This document shows, one piece after another, positions 10,912 through 23,808 of a stretch of 64,000 nucleotides of DNA; the stretch's first letter is position 1, and every line of letters starts with the position of its first letter. The notes below the pieces were generated by a model. The model searched no databases. It was not told the DNA's origin and saw only the letters and a program-made list of their open reading frames with translations. Source of the DNA: Henckelia pumila (lineage: Eukaryota; Streptophyta; Magnoliopsida; Lamiales; Gesneriaceae); NCBI RefSeq assembly GCF_033568475.1, contig NW_027331840.1, positions 620,001-684,000 on the forward strand, given 5' to 3'. The position numbers and the translations under genes are program-made.

Positions 10912-13900
10912 TCAAAACAGCTCAGGATGGTATTCACGCATCCTGTCCTCAAGCTCCCAAGTAGCTTCTTCAGTACCTCGGCGCTGCCACTGAACTAGAA
11001 CCAAAGGAATGACTTTGTTTCGCAGAACCTTATCCTTATAATCCAGGATACGAGTAGGTTTCTCAACATAAGTCAAATCCTTATCCACCTGAACATCAGA
11101 CCGCTGTAGGATGTGGGACTCATCTGCCACATACCGTCGCAACAGAGATACGTGAAACACGTCGTGAATACTGGAAAGATATGGTGGCAAAGCCAGACGA
11201 TAAGCCAAATCTCCAATGCTTTCCAGAATCTCAAATGGACCGATAAACCTGGGAGATAACTTGCCCTTAAGGCCAAATCTGAGAATCCTGCGGAAAGGTG
11301 ACACTCTCAGAAACACTTTCTCCCCAACATCGAACTGCAAAGGCCTACGCTTGGTGTTAGCATAGCTGGCCTGACGATCCTGTGCAGTCTTAATCCGTTT
11401 CTTGATCTGATCGACAATGTCGATTGCCTGCTAGATTAATTCTGGTCCCTCAGCCTGTCTCTCCCCCACTTCTTCCCAGAAAAGTGGAGTACGACAATGT
11501 CGCCCGTACAACGCCTCAAAAGGTGCCATACCTATGCTAGTATGGTAACTGTTGTTGTACGCGAACTCAATCAACGGCAAATGATCATGCCAGGCTGAAC
11601 CAAAATCCATAACGCACGCTCGAAGCATATCCTCCAATGTACGGATAGTGCGCTCTGACTGACCATCAGTCTCCGGATGATAGGCAGTACTCAAACTGAG
11701 AGTAGTACCCATCGCACGCTGAACACTTCCCCAGAACCTAGAAGTAAACCTGGGGTCTCGATCGCTGACAATGCTCACAGGCACTCCATGAAGTCGAACG
11801 ATCTCCTGAACATACATACGAGCCATACGATCCACATTGTACTCTCGGCTATAGGCAATGAAATGCGCTGACTTGGTGAGTCGGTCCACCACAACCCAGA
11901 TAGCATCACAATTTCTCGGGGACATGGGCAAATGGGTCACAAAATCCATCGTGATAAACTCCCATTTCCATTCCGAAATAGGCAAACTGTGAAGCAAATC
12001 TCCAGGTCGTCGGTGTTCTGCCTTGACCTGTTGACACACCAAACATCTCGAGACAAACTGATAAACACTGCGTTTCATTCCCTTCCACCAAAACCGAGTA
12101 CGTAGATCCTTGTACATCTTGTTGCTTCCCGGATGAATACTCAACTTAGTGCGGTGCGCCTGAGACAAAATCTCCTCTCGCAAATCTTCATCCTGCGGAA
12201 TCACAAGCCTACCAGACAAACACAGAAAACCATCTGACTGATAGTGGAATCCAGACGAGTTACCCTCGTTGGCCAAACGCGCCAAACGTTGGGTCTTCGA
12301 ATCATTCATCTGAGCCTCTCGAATCCTTGAGTACAAAGCTGGCTCAGATAGAATCGCAAACATCTGAATATTCTTCATATATTTCTTATGCTTGAAGGTA
12401 AAACCTGAAGAACAACAGTCACTAATCGCACTAGACAAAGAACAAGTCTGAAGTGCGGATAGTCGCACCTTGCGACTCAAAGCGTCAGCAGTGAGATTAG
12501 CAGTTCCCGGATGGTACTTAATCTCGCAATAATAGTTCTTAAGCAAATCCATCCAACGTCTCTGCCTCATGTTCAACTCTGCCTGAGTGAATAAATACTT
12601 GAGACTCTTGTGGTCGGTGAAGATCTCAAATTTCTCGCCATACAGATAATGACGCCAGATCTTCAAAGCGAATACAATAGCTGCCAACTCCAAATCATAG
12701 ACTGGGTAATTGTCCTCGTGCAGCTTCAGCTGTCTAGAAGCGTATGCAATAACATGCTCATTCTGAGTCAGAACACAACCTAACCCCTGAAGAGAAGCAT
12801 CCGTGTAAACCGCATACCCTCCAGATCCTGACGGCAATGCCAACACCGGCGCAGAAGTCAACCGTCGTCGAAGCTCACAGAAATTCTCCTCACACTCAGA
12901 GGACCACTCGAAATCGACACCCTTACGGGTAAGTTGCGTCAAAGGTCGAGATAACTGAGAGAAGTTCAGAATAAAGCGACGATAGTACCCTGCTAGACCA
13001 AGAAAACTACGGATCTCAGCAACTGTCGTCGGATGCGACCAATTAAGAACAGCTTCAATCTTGCTCGGATCAACAGAAATTCCATCCCTGGATATAATAT
13101 GGCCAAGAAAGACCACACGATCCATCCAGAACTCACACTTGCTAAGCTTGGCGTACAACTGCTCATTCCGAAGAGTCTGCAGTACTATCCGCAAGTGAGT
13201 AACATGCTCCTCCGTGTTACGTGAATACACCAGAATGTCGTCAATGAAAACCACGACAAACTTATCCAGATACTCCCTGAAGACACGGTTCATCAGATCC
13301 ATAAATATAGCCGGTGCATTCGTCAATCCAAATGGCATCACTAGAAACTCGTAATGCCCATAGCGAGTACGGAATGCAGTCTTGGCTATGTCCTGATCTC
13401 GGACTCTCAACTGATGATAACCCGATCTCAAATCAATCTTGGAGTAAACTGAAGTACCCTGCAACTGGTCAAACAAGTCATCAATTCGAGGCAAAGGATA
13501 CTTGTTCTTCACAGTAACTCGATTCAACTGACGATAGTCAATGCACAGCCGCATCGACCCATCCTTCTTCTTCACGAAGAGAACAGGAGCTCCCCAAGGA
13601 GATACACTAGGACGAATGTACCCCTTGTCCAAAAGATCCTCTAGCTGATTCTTCAACTCGCGCATCTCTGACGGTGCCAGACGATATGGTGCTTGCGAAA
13701 TAGGCGAAGTACCCGGCATCAGATCTATGCCAAACTCGACTTCCCTAACAGGAGGAAAACCCGGAATCTCATCTGGAAAGACATCTGGAAATTTATCCAC
13801 AACAGGAATTTTTTCTAACCCAATGCTCTCAGCGGACAAATCAACTGTATAGATAAGGTAGCCTTCCCCGCCAGTCTCCAGAGCTCGACAGGCTCTCAAA

Positions 13901-15330
13901 GCAGATACTAAAGGCATCGGGGGTCGCGCTCCCTCACCATAAAAAAACCAGCTATCACTCCCCTCCGGATGAAAGCGAACTAATCTCTGATAGCAGTCCA
14001 CTGAAGCTCGATAGGTAGTCAACATATCTATCCCCAGAATGCAATCGAAATCATCCATCGAAAGGACCATGAGATTCGCAATCAGAATGTTACCCTCGAA
14101 CTCTAAAGGGCAACCCATCACTAGACGCTTAGCCAAAGCAGACTGACCCATCGGGGTAGAAACAGAAAGTACTACGTCTAGTGAAATGCATGGCAACTTA
14201 TGTCTCTTAACGAAACGTGCAGAAATGAAGGAATGAGATGCACCAGTGTCAATAAGCACAAGAGCAGGTATACCATAAAGCAGAAAAGTACCTGCGATGA
14301 CCTTCTCATTCTCCTCCACTGCATGATCATGTCTCAGAGCAAACACCTGGCCAGAAGCTCGTGGCCTCAAATGAGAACTCCCAGCAGGCTGTCCCTGCGT
14401 CCTCTGCTGAACGGAAGTCTGAGAAACTGATCCTGAACCAGAACCGCCTCCCCCAGATAATGGACAATCCCTCCGGATGTGACCAGTCTCTCCACAACAA
14501 AAACAAGCTCCAGAAGCTCTGCGGCACTTGTCGGTCGGATGGTTCTTCCCACAGTGATCACACTTGTCCTTCTTCCCGAAACGGACAACACCACCAGAAC
14601 CAGAAGAAGAAGTAGACCCGGACTTCTTGAATGACTGGGCACGGGGGGCCAAAGAACTAGCAGGCCTCGACTGAGAAAAGGGCCTGTTCCGTCGAATGTT
14701 GTCCTCCGCCTGGTGACAACGGCTCACCAAACCCTCGTAGGTCATGTCATCACCAACTGCCACACGGTCGTGGATCTCAGGGTTAAGGCCCTGAAGGAAT
14801 ATGTTGTACTTCATCGCAGCACTGTCAGCAATCTCTGGGCAATAGGCTAACAGATCGAAGAATCTCTGCTGATACTCCTCGATGTTCATATTTCCCTGGC
14901 GTAGACTCAGAAGCTCACCTGCCTTTGTCTGTCGGAGTGCAGGAGGAAAATACAGCTTATGGAAAGCTGTACGGAATTCGGCCCAGGTGGCCACTCCTCT
15001 AGCCGTAACAAAAGGTGCAGAAGTAAACCTCCACCACCTTCGGGCTCGCCCGTCCAGAAGGTATCCCAGTGTTTCCATCTTTTGCTCTTCGGTGCAACGA
15101 AACGAGAGAAAAGTCGTCTCCATACGGTCCAACCAGTTCTCCGCGTCCTCCGGAGACTCACCTCCAACCAAGGGTTTAGGCCCTTGCTGCAAGAATCGAC
15201 GCACACTGAAACGATTCTCATCGCGATGACAATGATGATGAGGTTGACGCTCCCGACGACGCTCACGATCATCATCTCCCCAGCGTCCACCTCCACTACC
15301 ATGAGAACTCTGATCATCGTGTTTTGCCAT
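10912..15330 (-). pseudogene. Gag-Pol polyprotein of the Del-type gypsy element, one in-frame stop
   Basis: The frame opens with an ATG at 15330 and runs 1299 codons to a TAG at 11433-11431. It continues in the same frame without another stop to 10912. Domains by residue: Gag ~40-215; CCHC zinc knuckle 276-289 (C276, C279, H284, C289); protease DTGA at 361; reverse transcriptase ~545-780 with FIDD at 695-698; RNase H ~838-950 (D844, E881, D906, D949); integrase HHCC (H1059, H1066, C1096, C1099) and DDE triad D1129, D1190, E1226. The part after the stop holds the integrase C-terminal domain and a chromodomain-like tail (EEATWELE). The TAG precedes CAG and probably arose from CAG (Gln). Every visible catalytic residue is present. 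Smaller ORFs on either strand across 11.0-15.4 kb are frame shadows. Confidence 0.95.
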
Positions 15331-15391
15331 CTACAAAAGTTCCTCATCGTTAACTCAAGAAGAGACTAAAATCCCAAGAATTCTTTTGCAT

Positions 15392-15403
15392 GCTCTGATA
15401 CCA
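15392..15403 (-). promoter_or_regulatory. Primer-binding site (tRNA-iMet type) of the Del-type element
   Basis: The minus strand reads TGGTATCAGAGC, the usual complement of the plant initiator tRNA-Met 3' end, four bases inside the 5' LTR. Confidence 0.9.
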
Positions 15404-15407
15404 TAAA

Positions 15408-16764
15408 TGTAGTGACCCTTACCCGGATCACCTACTAAACAGAGCTTAGGCATGCAATTAACTTAATTAAACAGATATCAGAATTTAAACTGCGGAAACC
15501 AAAACAAAATACAATCCCAAGGAAAGGAATCTGTAATTATCCAAATATTTTACAACCAGATCAAATAGCTGTATCAATCCAATAATGACATGAATAAAAC
15601 CTAGACAAAGCTCCAGCTGGCCATCCATTGTCTAGCCCCTCTTGGACCCACCCGCATCGTCCAAACGCAAACCTGCCCCATGGAATAGGGTGTCCAAACA
15701 CAGAGTACGAGACGTGAGCATAAAACGCTCAGTACGATAGTATGAGTATACATGCATGCAAAGTGAACTCCCTACAGACTCGAGGTCAAGGATCAGATAA
15801 CAGAGACAGACCGGGCCCTGGTATGTAGCACGCTGTGCCGTCGCTTCAGGAGGTGGCTCTCATACCGAGTACATGTGGATACACCGGACCCAAATCGATG
15901 GAAGTCCATCCACTAACAGGATAGGGTACAACCCTACTAACAGACATCTCGAAGGAGATAACAGCAATATGCAAATGAATGCAGCATAATATCATGACAT
16001 ATAATCATGCAGTCACGTAATACATGCATACTCAGTCAGGATATCTCGAACAGTACTTTCGTACCTCGAATACCAGGTAGGCACTACCAGCTCTAAGTCC
16101 AAGCCTAAAGTCCGCCTACACAGCAAAATGATACTACTATCATTATAGCGCTCTAAAAGCCTTAACTAAGCTAAAGCATACTCCTAAATATTTTTAGGAA
16201 GCAAAAGCTATACCTTCGTCCGTCGTTAGCCCTTTGATGTCGGTGCCTCCAGAACTTGGGCACAACTCCGCTACGACTATCGAACGCCTCGTCGACTCCC
16301 GGGTCAAGCCTAGGAAGGCTAGAACAACTCGAATATGACTAGAGAAGAGAGGAAATCCGGAATTGGCAATTGGAAATAAACTCTCGGCCTTCTATTTATA
16401 GACAACGATCGGAGCCTCCGATCCTCGATCGGAACGTCCGAACCTCGATCGGAACGTCCGAACCTCGATCGGAACGTCCGATCCTGCCATCGGAGCTTCC
16501 GAAGATCCTTATCTGCCACGTGTCAAAATATCATTTGTTGACTTCGGATAGGGGTGATCGGAACGTCCGATCCTGATCGAAGCTTCCGATCCAACCACAC
16601 GTCATGGATGACGTAATATTATCGGTGCCTCCGATCCTCATCGGAGCTTTCGATCCCGATCGGAGCTTTCGATCGTCCCTTCGGAGCTTCCGATCCATCT
16701 GATCCCCAATTTAGTTAATTAGAATTAATCCTTTAATTACTCAATTAGGGTACGGGCTACTACA
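15408..16764 (-). repeat. 5' LTR of the Del-type gypsy element
   Basis: 1357 bp, nearly identical to the 3' LTR. It is ~40 bp longer, almost entirely because the unit CGATCGGAACGTCCGAACCT is present two extra times near 16430-16475. As 5' LTR it carries the promoter for the gag-pol transcript. The palindrome array spans about 16405-16700. Confidence 0.95.
16405..16700. repeat. Array of short palindromes in the 5' LTR (expanded copy)
   Basis: Same degenerate ATCGGA...TCCGAT repeats as in the 3' LTR, with a local tandem expansion of a 20-bp unit. Since LTRs are identical at insertion, the expansion or contraction happened after integration, or by template slippage in reverse transcription. Confidence 0.75.
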
Positions 16765-17567
16765 AACATAAATATCTGAGTCAAACATTTAACTAAAAAT
16801 ACTGCATAATTAAAATGATTAAAGTTTGCATGCACTGACAATATTCAATAAAATATTCAAAACCACAACCACTGAAAAATAATTAAAAAGTGTAACATGT
16901 TGACATAATTAAAACATGCAATGTGACTCAGACATTTATCACGGTCACGGGGTCACTGCATGTCCGCTCATATGTCCTCGCCGCCGGTAGGAGCTACATC
17001 CTCCTCTACGTACTCACCTGCACCATACCAGTGTAGTGAGCCTAGAGGCCCAACATGCTAACATAACAAGGATTTAAAATAATTTAAATCACTTTAATAC
17101 TAATACATAACATATACATGAATGAGCATGCTTAAAATAATATCATGACATAACATAACTTAAATTTACTTAAATAACATAACACATACATATTGTTGAG
17201 CAGATTATTTTCTAACATCGCATGGTTGTATCCGTAGTGTAACCTTAAATCATACATTAAATACTGATCAGCGTGGAAACCAACGTACGTGGCCGGTGAC
17301 GAATCACCTCTTAAATTGGCAGTAAACTGCCCTTCAATCATATGGGGACGAATCCCCCTTAAATTGTCACACTACTTCAACTTCCAACATAAAATATTTT
17401 CTTGCTCAACCTTAAACATTAAATCATGCATAAAATATTATTTCATGAATGCATGTACTTAAATAAAATGTGTGTCCTTCATATATATTTAATTTAATTT
17501 CTTACTAACATATAATTATTAAAATAACTTCAATGCATAAAAATAATTAAATATATAATCAAGACAC
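16765..17567 (-). repeat. Right part of the older split LTR
   Basis: Continuation of the LTR-like sequence that begins at 9320. It is AT-rich with a GC-rich island at 16930-17055 (GTACTCACCTGCACCATACC), then more AT-rich sequence, and no coding potential. It ends where a 5'-truncated copia element begins. The exact junction at about 17567 is inferred from where copia Gag homology starts. Confidence 0.45.
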
Positions 17568-20500
17568 ATGCAAATTTCTCATGGATTGTACTGGACTGCT
17601 GGCCTAATCCTCAAGGAGACATTGAAGATATCACTCACGAACACAGCCCCAGGTGGAGTTGTGAGCATGGACTTCATCAAGAGTGGAATCTTGAATGAAG
17701 AAATGAGGCGGAGATCCCAGGGAGCTTCTACCTCACAGTCAGATGTTCTGGCTGCGGAGTCAAGGGGAAGAAGCAAGTTCAAAGGAAGCACACATCAGAC
17801 GCCAAGGAGGAGTAAATCCTCGGGGAGATACGCCCACATAAAGTGTCATCGCTATGGAGAAAAGGGACATATTAAGAAATATTGCCCACAATCGAAGGAC
17901 AAAAAGAAACATGAATCCAGTGATGAACAAACAAACGCCATTGATGAATTCAATGTCGTTCATGAGGCGGAACAGAAGTCGGTAAATCTGGCAACTCAAG
18001 AAACCACTTGGATAATCGACAGTGGAGCAACCGTCCACGTCACATCCCGAAGACAATGCTTTACATCCTACACACAAGGGGATTATGGTGTGGTCAGGAT
18101 GGGAAACAACGACATATCTAAAGTCATTGGAAAGGGAGATGTGAACTTGACTACCATGGATGGCTCTACACTGATTCTGAAAGACGTCAGACATGTTCCA
18201 TATATGCGCCTGAGTCTGATATCAGTCGAAAGACTCGATGAGGAAGGTTTCTGCACCACCTTCCGAAACGGGGTATGCAAGATTTCAAAAGGATCACTTG
18301 TTGTAGCAAAAGGATCAAAGATGTCGAAGCTCTACGTAGTACAAGAGAAACATTCTGAGAGCATGTACTACACAACAGAAGAAAACTCAACAGAATTGTG
18401 GCACCGACGTCTTGGCCACATAAGTGAAAATAATCTTACACGCCTTGTGAGCAAGCAAGTTCTACCCGGTATAAAGCAGGTTCATATGAAACAATGCACT
18501 AACTGCTTGGCCGGAAAACAGAACAGGATATCATTCAAGAGTTCACCACCTAGCAAAGCCGATAAAATCTTAGATCTGGTGCACTCAGATCTATGTGGCC
18601 CAATGCCATCATCTCTCGGAGGAGCAAGGTACTGGGTAACTTTTATCGACGATCATTCTCGGAAAATTTGGGTATGGACACTCAAAACAAAGGACCAAGT
18701 TGTAGAAACATTCAACAAGTTTCTAAACTTGGTTGAACGGCAAACCGGCACAAAACTCAAATGTATTCGAACAGATAATGGAGGAGAATACATTGGATCT
18801 TTTGATGAGATATTCAAGAAGAATGGAATCCGACACCAAATGACACGACCAAAAACTCCACAACTCAATGGATTAGCTGAAAGAATGAACAGAACCTTAG
18901 CGGAAAGAGTTAGAAGCATGCTCTCACATGCAAAGCTATCTAAGGAGTTTTGGGGTGAGGCCGTGGTTGCAGCCGCATACATATTGAATCGCTCACCCTG
19001 TGTTCCTCTCAATTATGATGTTCCGGAGCAGGTGTGGCAAGACAAGGATGTTTGCTATGATCATTTGCGGGTCTTTGGTTGTGTTGCTTATGTTCATGTA
19101 CCGAAGGATGAAAGACATAAGTTGGATGCCAAAACGAGAAAGTGCATATTTATAGGCTATGGTGAAGATCAACTCGGTTACAAATTTTACAACATAGACC
19201 TCAAAAAGCCTATAAGAAGTCGTGATGCCGTATTTCAGGAGAATGAATTCTTGGAGAAAATTGGAGATCAGAATTCCAAATCTGATACAGATCTTGAATG
19301 GTGGCCTTCAACTGTCAATCCACAACGAGTTGAAGATGAAGTGCAGAATGATCAGGAGGAAATTCAACCTGAGGATGAATAATCAAACAACGATGATGAT
19401 CGTGTTCACATTGAACCATCAGCGGAAAGTTCTCGTGGTGCCATGACCACACGTTCTGGAAGAACCGTGCGACCCTCAACCAGATATTCCCCAAATGAAT
19501 ATATTCTACTAACTGACGGGGGAGAACCAGAGAGCTTCCAAGAAGTTATTACCAGTGAACACAAGGATAAGTGGATGGAAGCCATGCAAGATGAAATGCA
19601 ATCTTTGCATGAAAATGATACGTTTGAGCTGGTGATTTTATCGAAAGGCAAGAAAGCTTTGAAAAATAAGTGGGTGTTCAAGTTGAAGCACGAAGAGCAC
19701 AGTAGTCAACCAAGATTCAAAGCGAGGATTGTCGTCAAAGGTTTCGGGCAGAAACATGGGGTCGACTTTGACGAAATATTTTCACCTGTGGTGAAAATGA
19801 CATCCATCCGGATTGTGCTAGGGTTAGCAGCTGAGCATAATTTGGAGGTGGAACAAATGGATGTCAAGACCGCATTCCTTCATGGGGATTTGGAGGAAGA
19901 GATCAACATGGAGCAACCAGAGGGTTTCGCAGAGAAGGGGAAAGAAGATCTTGTCTGCAGATTTAAAAAGAGTCTATACGGTCTTAAGCAAGCACCAAGA
20001 CAATGGTACAAAAAGTTTGAATCCTTAATCACTCAACAAGGATTCATGAAGACAACTGCAGACCATTGTGTGTTTGTCAAGAAAACCTCTGATGATGATT
20101 TGATGGTGCTTCTTCTCTATGTAGATGACATGTTAATTGTTGGCAAAGATTTTTCTGAAATCAAAGGCCTAAAGAAACAGCTAAGCAAGACCTTTTTGAT
20201 GAAGGACTTGGGGCCAGCAAAAAGGATTATTGGCATGGAAATCCATCAAGATAGGTATGCCAAGAAGACCTGGTTATCGCAGGAGAAGTATATTGAAAAG
20301 GTACTTCAAAGGTTCAACATGGACCAGGCTAAAGCGGTTGGATGTCCTCTTGCCAATCACTTCAAGTTGAACTCAATGCAGAGTCCTACAGAGGATGAGG
20401 AAGAAGAAATGAGAAAAGTTCCATATGCTTCAGCAGTTGGAAGTCTGATGTATGCCATGGTATGTACTCGGCCGGATTTAGCTCACTCTGTCGGTGTAGT

Positions 20501-21086
20501 GAGTAGATTTCTTTCAAAACCAGGGAAAGAACATTGGGCTGCAGTAAAATGGATATTGAGATATCTACGAGGCACCTCTAAACACAGACTAAGGTTTGGA
20601 GGATCTAGACTTGAGCTTGTAGGCTACACAGATGCAGACATGGCAGGAGATATTGACTCTCGAAAGTCAACATCAGGATACCTGATTACATTTGCAGGGG
20701 GAGCTGTGTCGTGGCAGTCAAAATTGCAAAAGTGTGTAGCATTGTCAACCATCGAAGCAGAGTTCATTGCAGCAACTGAAGCATGCAAGGAATTGTTATG
20801 GATGAAAGGGTTCTTGGAGGAGTTAAGTTTTGTGCAGGATCAATACAAGTTGTTCTGTGACAGTTAGAGTGCAATTCATCTTGGAAAGAATCCTTCAATG
20901 CATTCAAAGTCAAAACATATTGACGTTCGTTATCACTGGATACGAGATGTATTGGAGAACAAGTTGTTAAAACTTGAGAAAATTCACACAGATGAAAACG
21001 GTTCTGATATGATGACTAAGACAGTGACGAAGTGGAAACTGGAGTACTGTAAAGTTGTTGCAGGTTTGATCGAATTCACAAAATGA
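17568..21086 (+). pseudogene. Copia Gag-Pol polyprotein, 5'-truncated with two in-frame stops
   Basis: One reading frame runs the whole length, interrupted only by TAA at 19380-19382 and TAG at 20865-20867. The second lies in the CDS-x-SAIHLGKNP motif, where Gln is usual. The Gag remnant (NTAPGGVVSMDF, LNEEMRR) leads to a zinc knuckle at residues 93-106 in which the second Cys of CX2C is Tyr (C93, Y96, H101, C106). Then follow protease DSGA (151-154), integrase (WHRRLGH, CTNCLAGKQ, DDHSRK, DNGGEY, RTLAERVRSML), RT with LLYVDDM, and RNase H (DADMAGDIDSRKS, STIEAEFIA). Clade assignment is tentative. It is non-functional: truncated, with two stops and a damaged zinc knuckle. Confidence 0.92.
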
Positions 21087-21102
21087 GCTTGAGGGGGAGA
21101 AT

Positions 21103-21594
21103 TGCTAGGAATCAAGCTCAATTATACATGACACATGTTTGACAAGTGAGCAACACATGCATGGTTGAGTTGGACATCATTATTGAGTTTATTATGTAAG
21201 CAATGATGTAATTTTTTTTGTTTTCTACCCCAAACTTCACCTATAAATACCCATCCATTCTTCATTTCTCAACACACCAAAACACAAAATCCTCTCTTCT
21301 ATAAACTCAAAGTATAGAAGTGTTTTAGAGGATTTAGTGTGATATTTCTTAAAGAGTGTTTATCCTTGGAAGGAATAGGATTAGTTGTGAGAAAGTGAGT
21401 TTGTAATCTCAATTCTCTTGTCTTCTTTGTCATCAATAAAGAAGTGATCTCTTTGAGTGTTGACTGGACGTAGCCCAATTGGGTGAACCACTATAAATAT
21501 CGGTGTCCATCTTGTTCGAGTTGTTGATTATTTACTTGTAATATTCCGTTGCGATATTACCTCAAGTTTATGTTATTTGTTGATATCCCCAACA
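21103..21594 (+). repeat. 3' LTR of the truncated copia element
   Basis: 492 bp, TGCTAGGAATC...ATCCCCAACA, following the polypurine tract. A TATA-like CTATAAATACC at about 21241-21251 and a run of ...CTCTCTTCTATAAACTC downstream suggest promoter and R regions. Confidence 0.85.
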
Positions 21595-22330
21595 CTACCT
21601 ATGTCTATTAAATAGACTAAAATTGTAAATAACAAATAAGATGTAGTGAAAAAATTTGAATTGAAAAAAAAAAGATTACAACAGGAAGAAAAAGATACGT
21701 ATGTAATATTTAGAAAATTATATTTGAGTCTATTATATTTTTCTTTCAGGGTAAATAAAATTAATGAGGTGTTATTTTTCAGGTATTGTTTAGCAAAATT
21801 TTAAAATTTTTTAAAAAAATTAAAAATACTTCTTAAAAACTCTAAAAATAAACTACCTTGAACGTACAATATTATTCAACGCAACCCATAAATCGATATT
21901 TCCTCGAAATGATCAAACCTCCGTGGATGAGGATGGAAAATATTATTAAAAAAATGCATTTTCGGAAAACCAAAAATAACTACAAAAAGAAAAATAAAAT
22001 GCTTCTCATCAGAAAAGAAAAATAAGAAAAATGCTCTCCGCGTTGATACTCAGACAAAAACATTGACTTGTCAATGATTTGCTCTCTTTCTAAAGATTAT
22101 AATCAGTCCACGTGTCGATAAGGTTACTTTCTTGTTTGGCTCTTCTTCGAATTTTCAAACACGCGACTTCATTCAAAAAAGAAAAAAGACGCGCAACTTT
22201 CTATAATATTCAAACCATTCAAAGAACTTAGATATCCAATAATAACCAAATAAAATTAGATAAGTAGATATTCCTCCTTTTCAGAAAACTACGCTTTTCT
22301 CCGTATTACTTTCTGACCAGCAAAGGAACC

Positions 22331-22516
22331 ATGAAATCCCAGAAATGGTTAAGAATAAACACCATATTCTGGATTCTTTGTAGCTTACTGGTCTCCCAAG
22401 TTGCATACTATGAGGGTGTACTTCGAATTCTGAAAATTTGTACGTCAAAAGCAACAAAGATGAACAAAGTCGAGGCGAGAGAATCTCTCTATCCGCAAGA
22501 CGAAATTGTCCGTTAA
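22331..22516 (+). CDS. Possible small secreted peptide (duplication copy B)
   Basis: Counterpart of the ORF at 3871-4056, also 61 codons. Relative to copy A it has S8R, C25Y, E41A and L54P (the last from two base changes). The signal-peptide-like segment and stop position are retained, as is the upstream CCACGTGTC motif near 22107. The family is not recognised. With mostly replacement changes, coding function is doubtful. Confidence 0.28.
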   Translation: MKSQKWLRINTIFWILCSLLVSQVAYYEGVLRILKICTSKATKMNKVEARESLYPQDEIVR

Positions 22517-23652
22517 CAGTGCTCAACGTTGGCGGCAATCGTCTCTAAGATACAACGACTATTCAATCGAGATATGACAGCACAACAAATATCTCGATCT
22601 TCGTCGAACTAAAATATGTATCAACTTTTTCTTTTGTGAAAGAGAGGGAAGAATTCACAAAGAAATCTGATGTAATACGTTATCAGATGTTTGTGTCTCA
22701 TTTTATGTGTTATAACCACCGTATAATTAAATACAAAATCATTGTTATAAATATCGTTGTACACGATATTTATTTTATCTTTAGCAATTTTCAATTTTAA
22801 TTGTGCAATATCTTTCTCAATAAAAAAAAAGTCACATCCATCTTGACTATCATTGAAAAAATATCATCTTAACTAATATTTTTCTGAAAGATTTTATGAA
22901 GTGACTGATTTTTAGAGATTTAAATATATATATCCCTACTAGATGAACACACATTTTTTGTCATGTATAACATGTTTTGATCCATCAAATTCAAATTTTT
23001 TTTTACTTATGATAAGAAATATTATTTCAATTGCTCAGTTTTATCATCTAATTTCTCTTTAATAGAGTTAGCACATCTTGAGCACCAACATCATACCTTT
23101 ATTTGATATATGAAGTATCAATCGATTTTTTTTTGATTTCGCATAAATTAGCGAGATTGTTAAAATTATTGTTTAATAGAAAAAACATCAAATATTTCAT
23201 TTGATAAATTTACTTTGAAAATTAACATTGTTTTATATCCATTGCAACTGCAATTGTAGAGAGTGTTTTTAGAATATTGAAAATTATTAAAACATCACTT
23301 CGTAATCGGCTAAAATATGATCAAATAATTGTTTAGTACCTTATATGTTTAATACAGTTGATAAGAAAAATAGTGTTCATTATTTCCAAAACATGAAATT
23401 AAGAGAGTTATATTGTAAAAAAAAACATATAAAGCTAATATATAATATTTTATTATATTATTTTTAAATCTAATGAATTAGCACCCTCTGATCGAAAATT
23501 ATGGATACACCCTTGATTGGCGGAAGTAAACAACTATTGTTCTAAAAACTGGAGAAGTAATGATCTTTAGTTTCTTCTAAAAACTTGGCGAAGATTGGCC
23601 ATGGAGCAGTTTCAGCAGCTAGAAGCAGGACCTGCTGGCTCTGTGTCTAAGC

Positions 23653-23775
23653 TAGGGGTGTAATCGAGTCGAGCCGAGCTGAGTAGCACACTACTCGAGC
23701 TCGAGATCGATCTCGACTGATTAGTAAATTTTGTGCTCGAGCTCGAGCTCGTATATAATTCGAGTACTCGAGCTC

Positions 23776-23808
<33 letters not shown>

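Larger units (their letters stand above)
9473..16764 (-). mobile_element. Ty3/gypsy retrotransposon, chromodomain (Tekay/Del-like) type, structurally complete
   Basis: The element has two LTRs (9473-10790 and 15408-16764), each TG...CA, and a perfect 5-bp target-site duplication AACAT (9468-9472 and 16765-16769). The primer-binding site TGGTATCAGAGC (minus, 15403-15392) and the polypurine tract (minus, 10803-10791) show minus-strand orientation. The LTRs differ by roughly a dozen substitutions by eye plus a 40-bp repeat-unit expansion, so insertion was recent. The single gag-pol frame is interrupted by one stop codon. Clade is assigned from the order protease-RT-RNase H-integrase and from the chromodomain-like C-terminus. 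Confidence 0.95.
17568..21594 (+). mobile_element. 5'-truncated Ty1/copia retrotransposon (Tnt1/Tork-like)
   Basis: This element lacks its 5' LTR, primer-binding site and the N-terminal part of gag. It retains the rest of gag-pol, a polypurine tract (GAGGGGGAGA at about 21091-21100) and the 3' LTR (21103-21594). The 3' LTR ends exactly against duplication copy B, at CTACC. That would be the 3' target-site copy, but the 5' copy is gone, so the target-site duplication cannot be tested. Confidence 0.88.

Noticed and set aside
14882..15369. Plus-strand ORFs opposite the Del-type Gag (115 and 136 codons)
   Set aside because: Both are antisense shadows of the Gag frame, with no domain.
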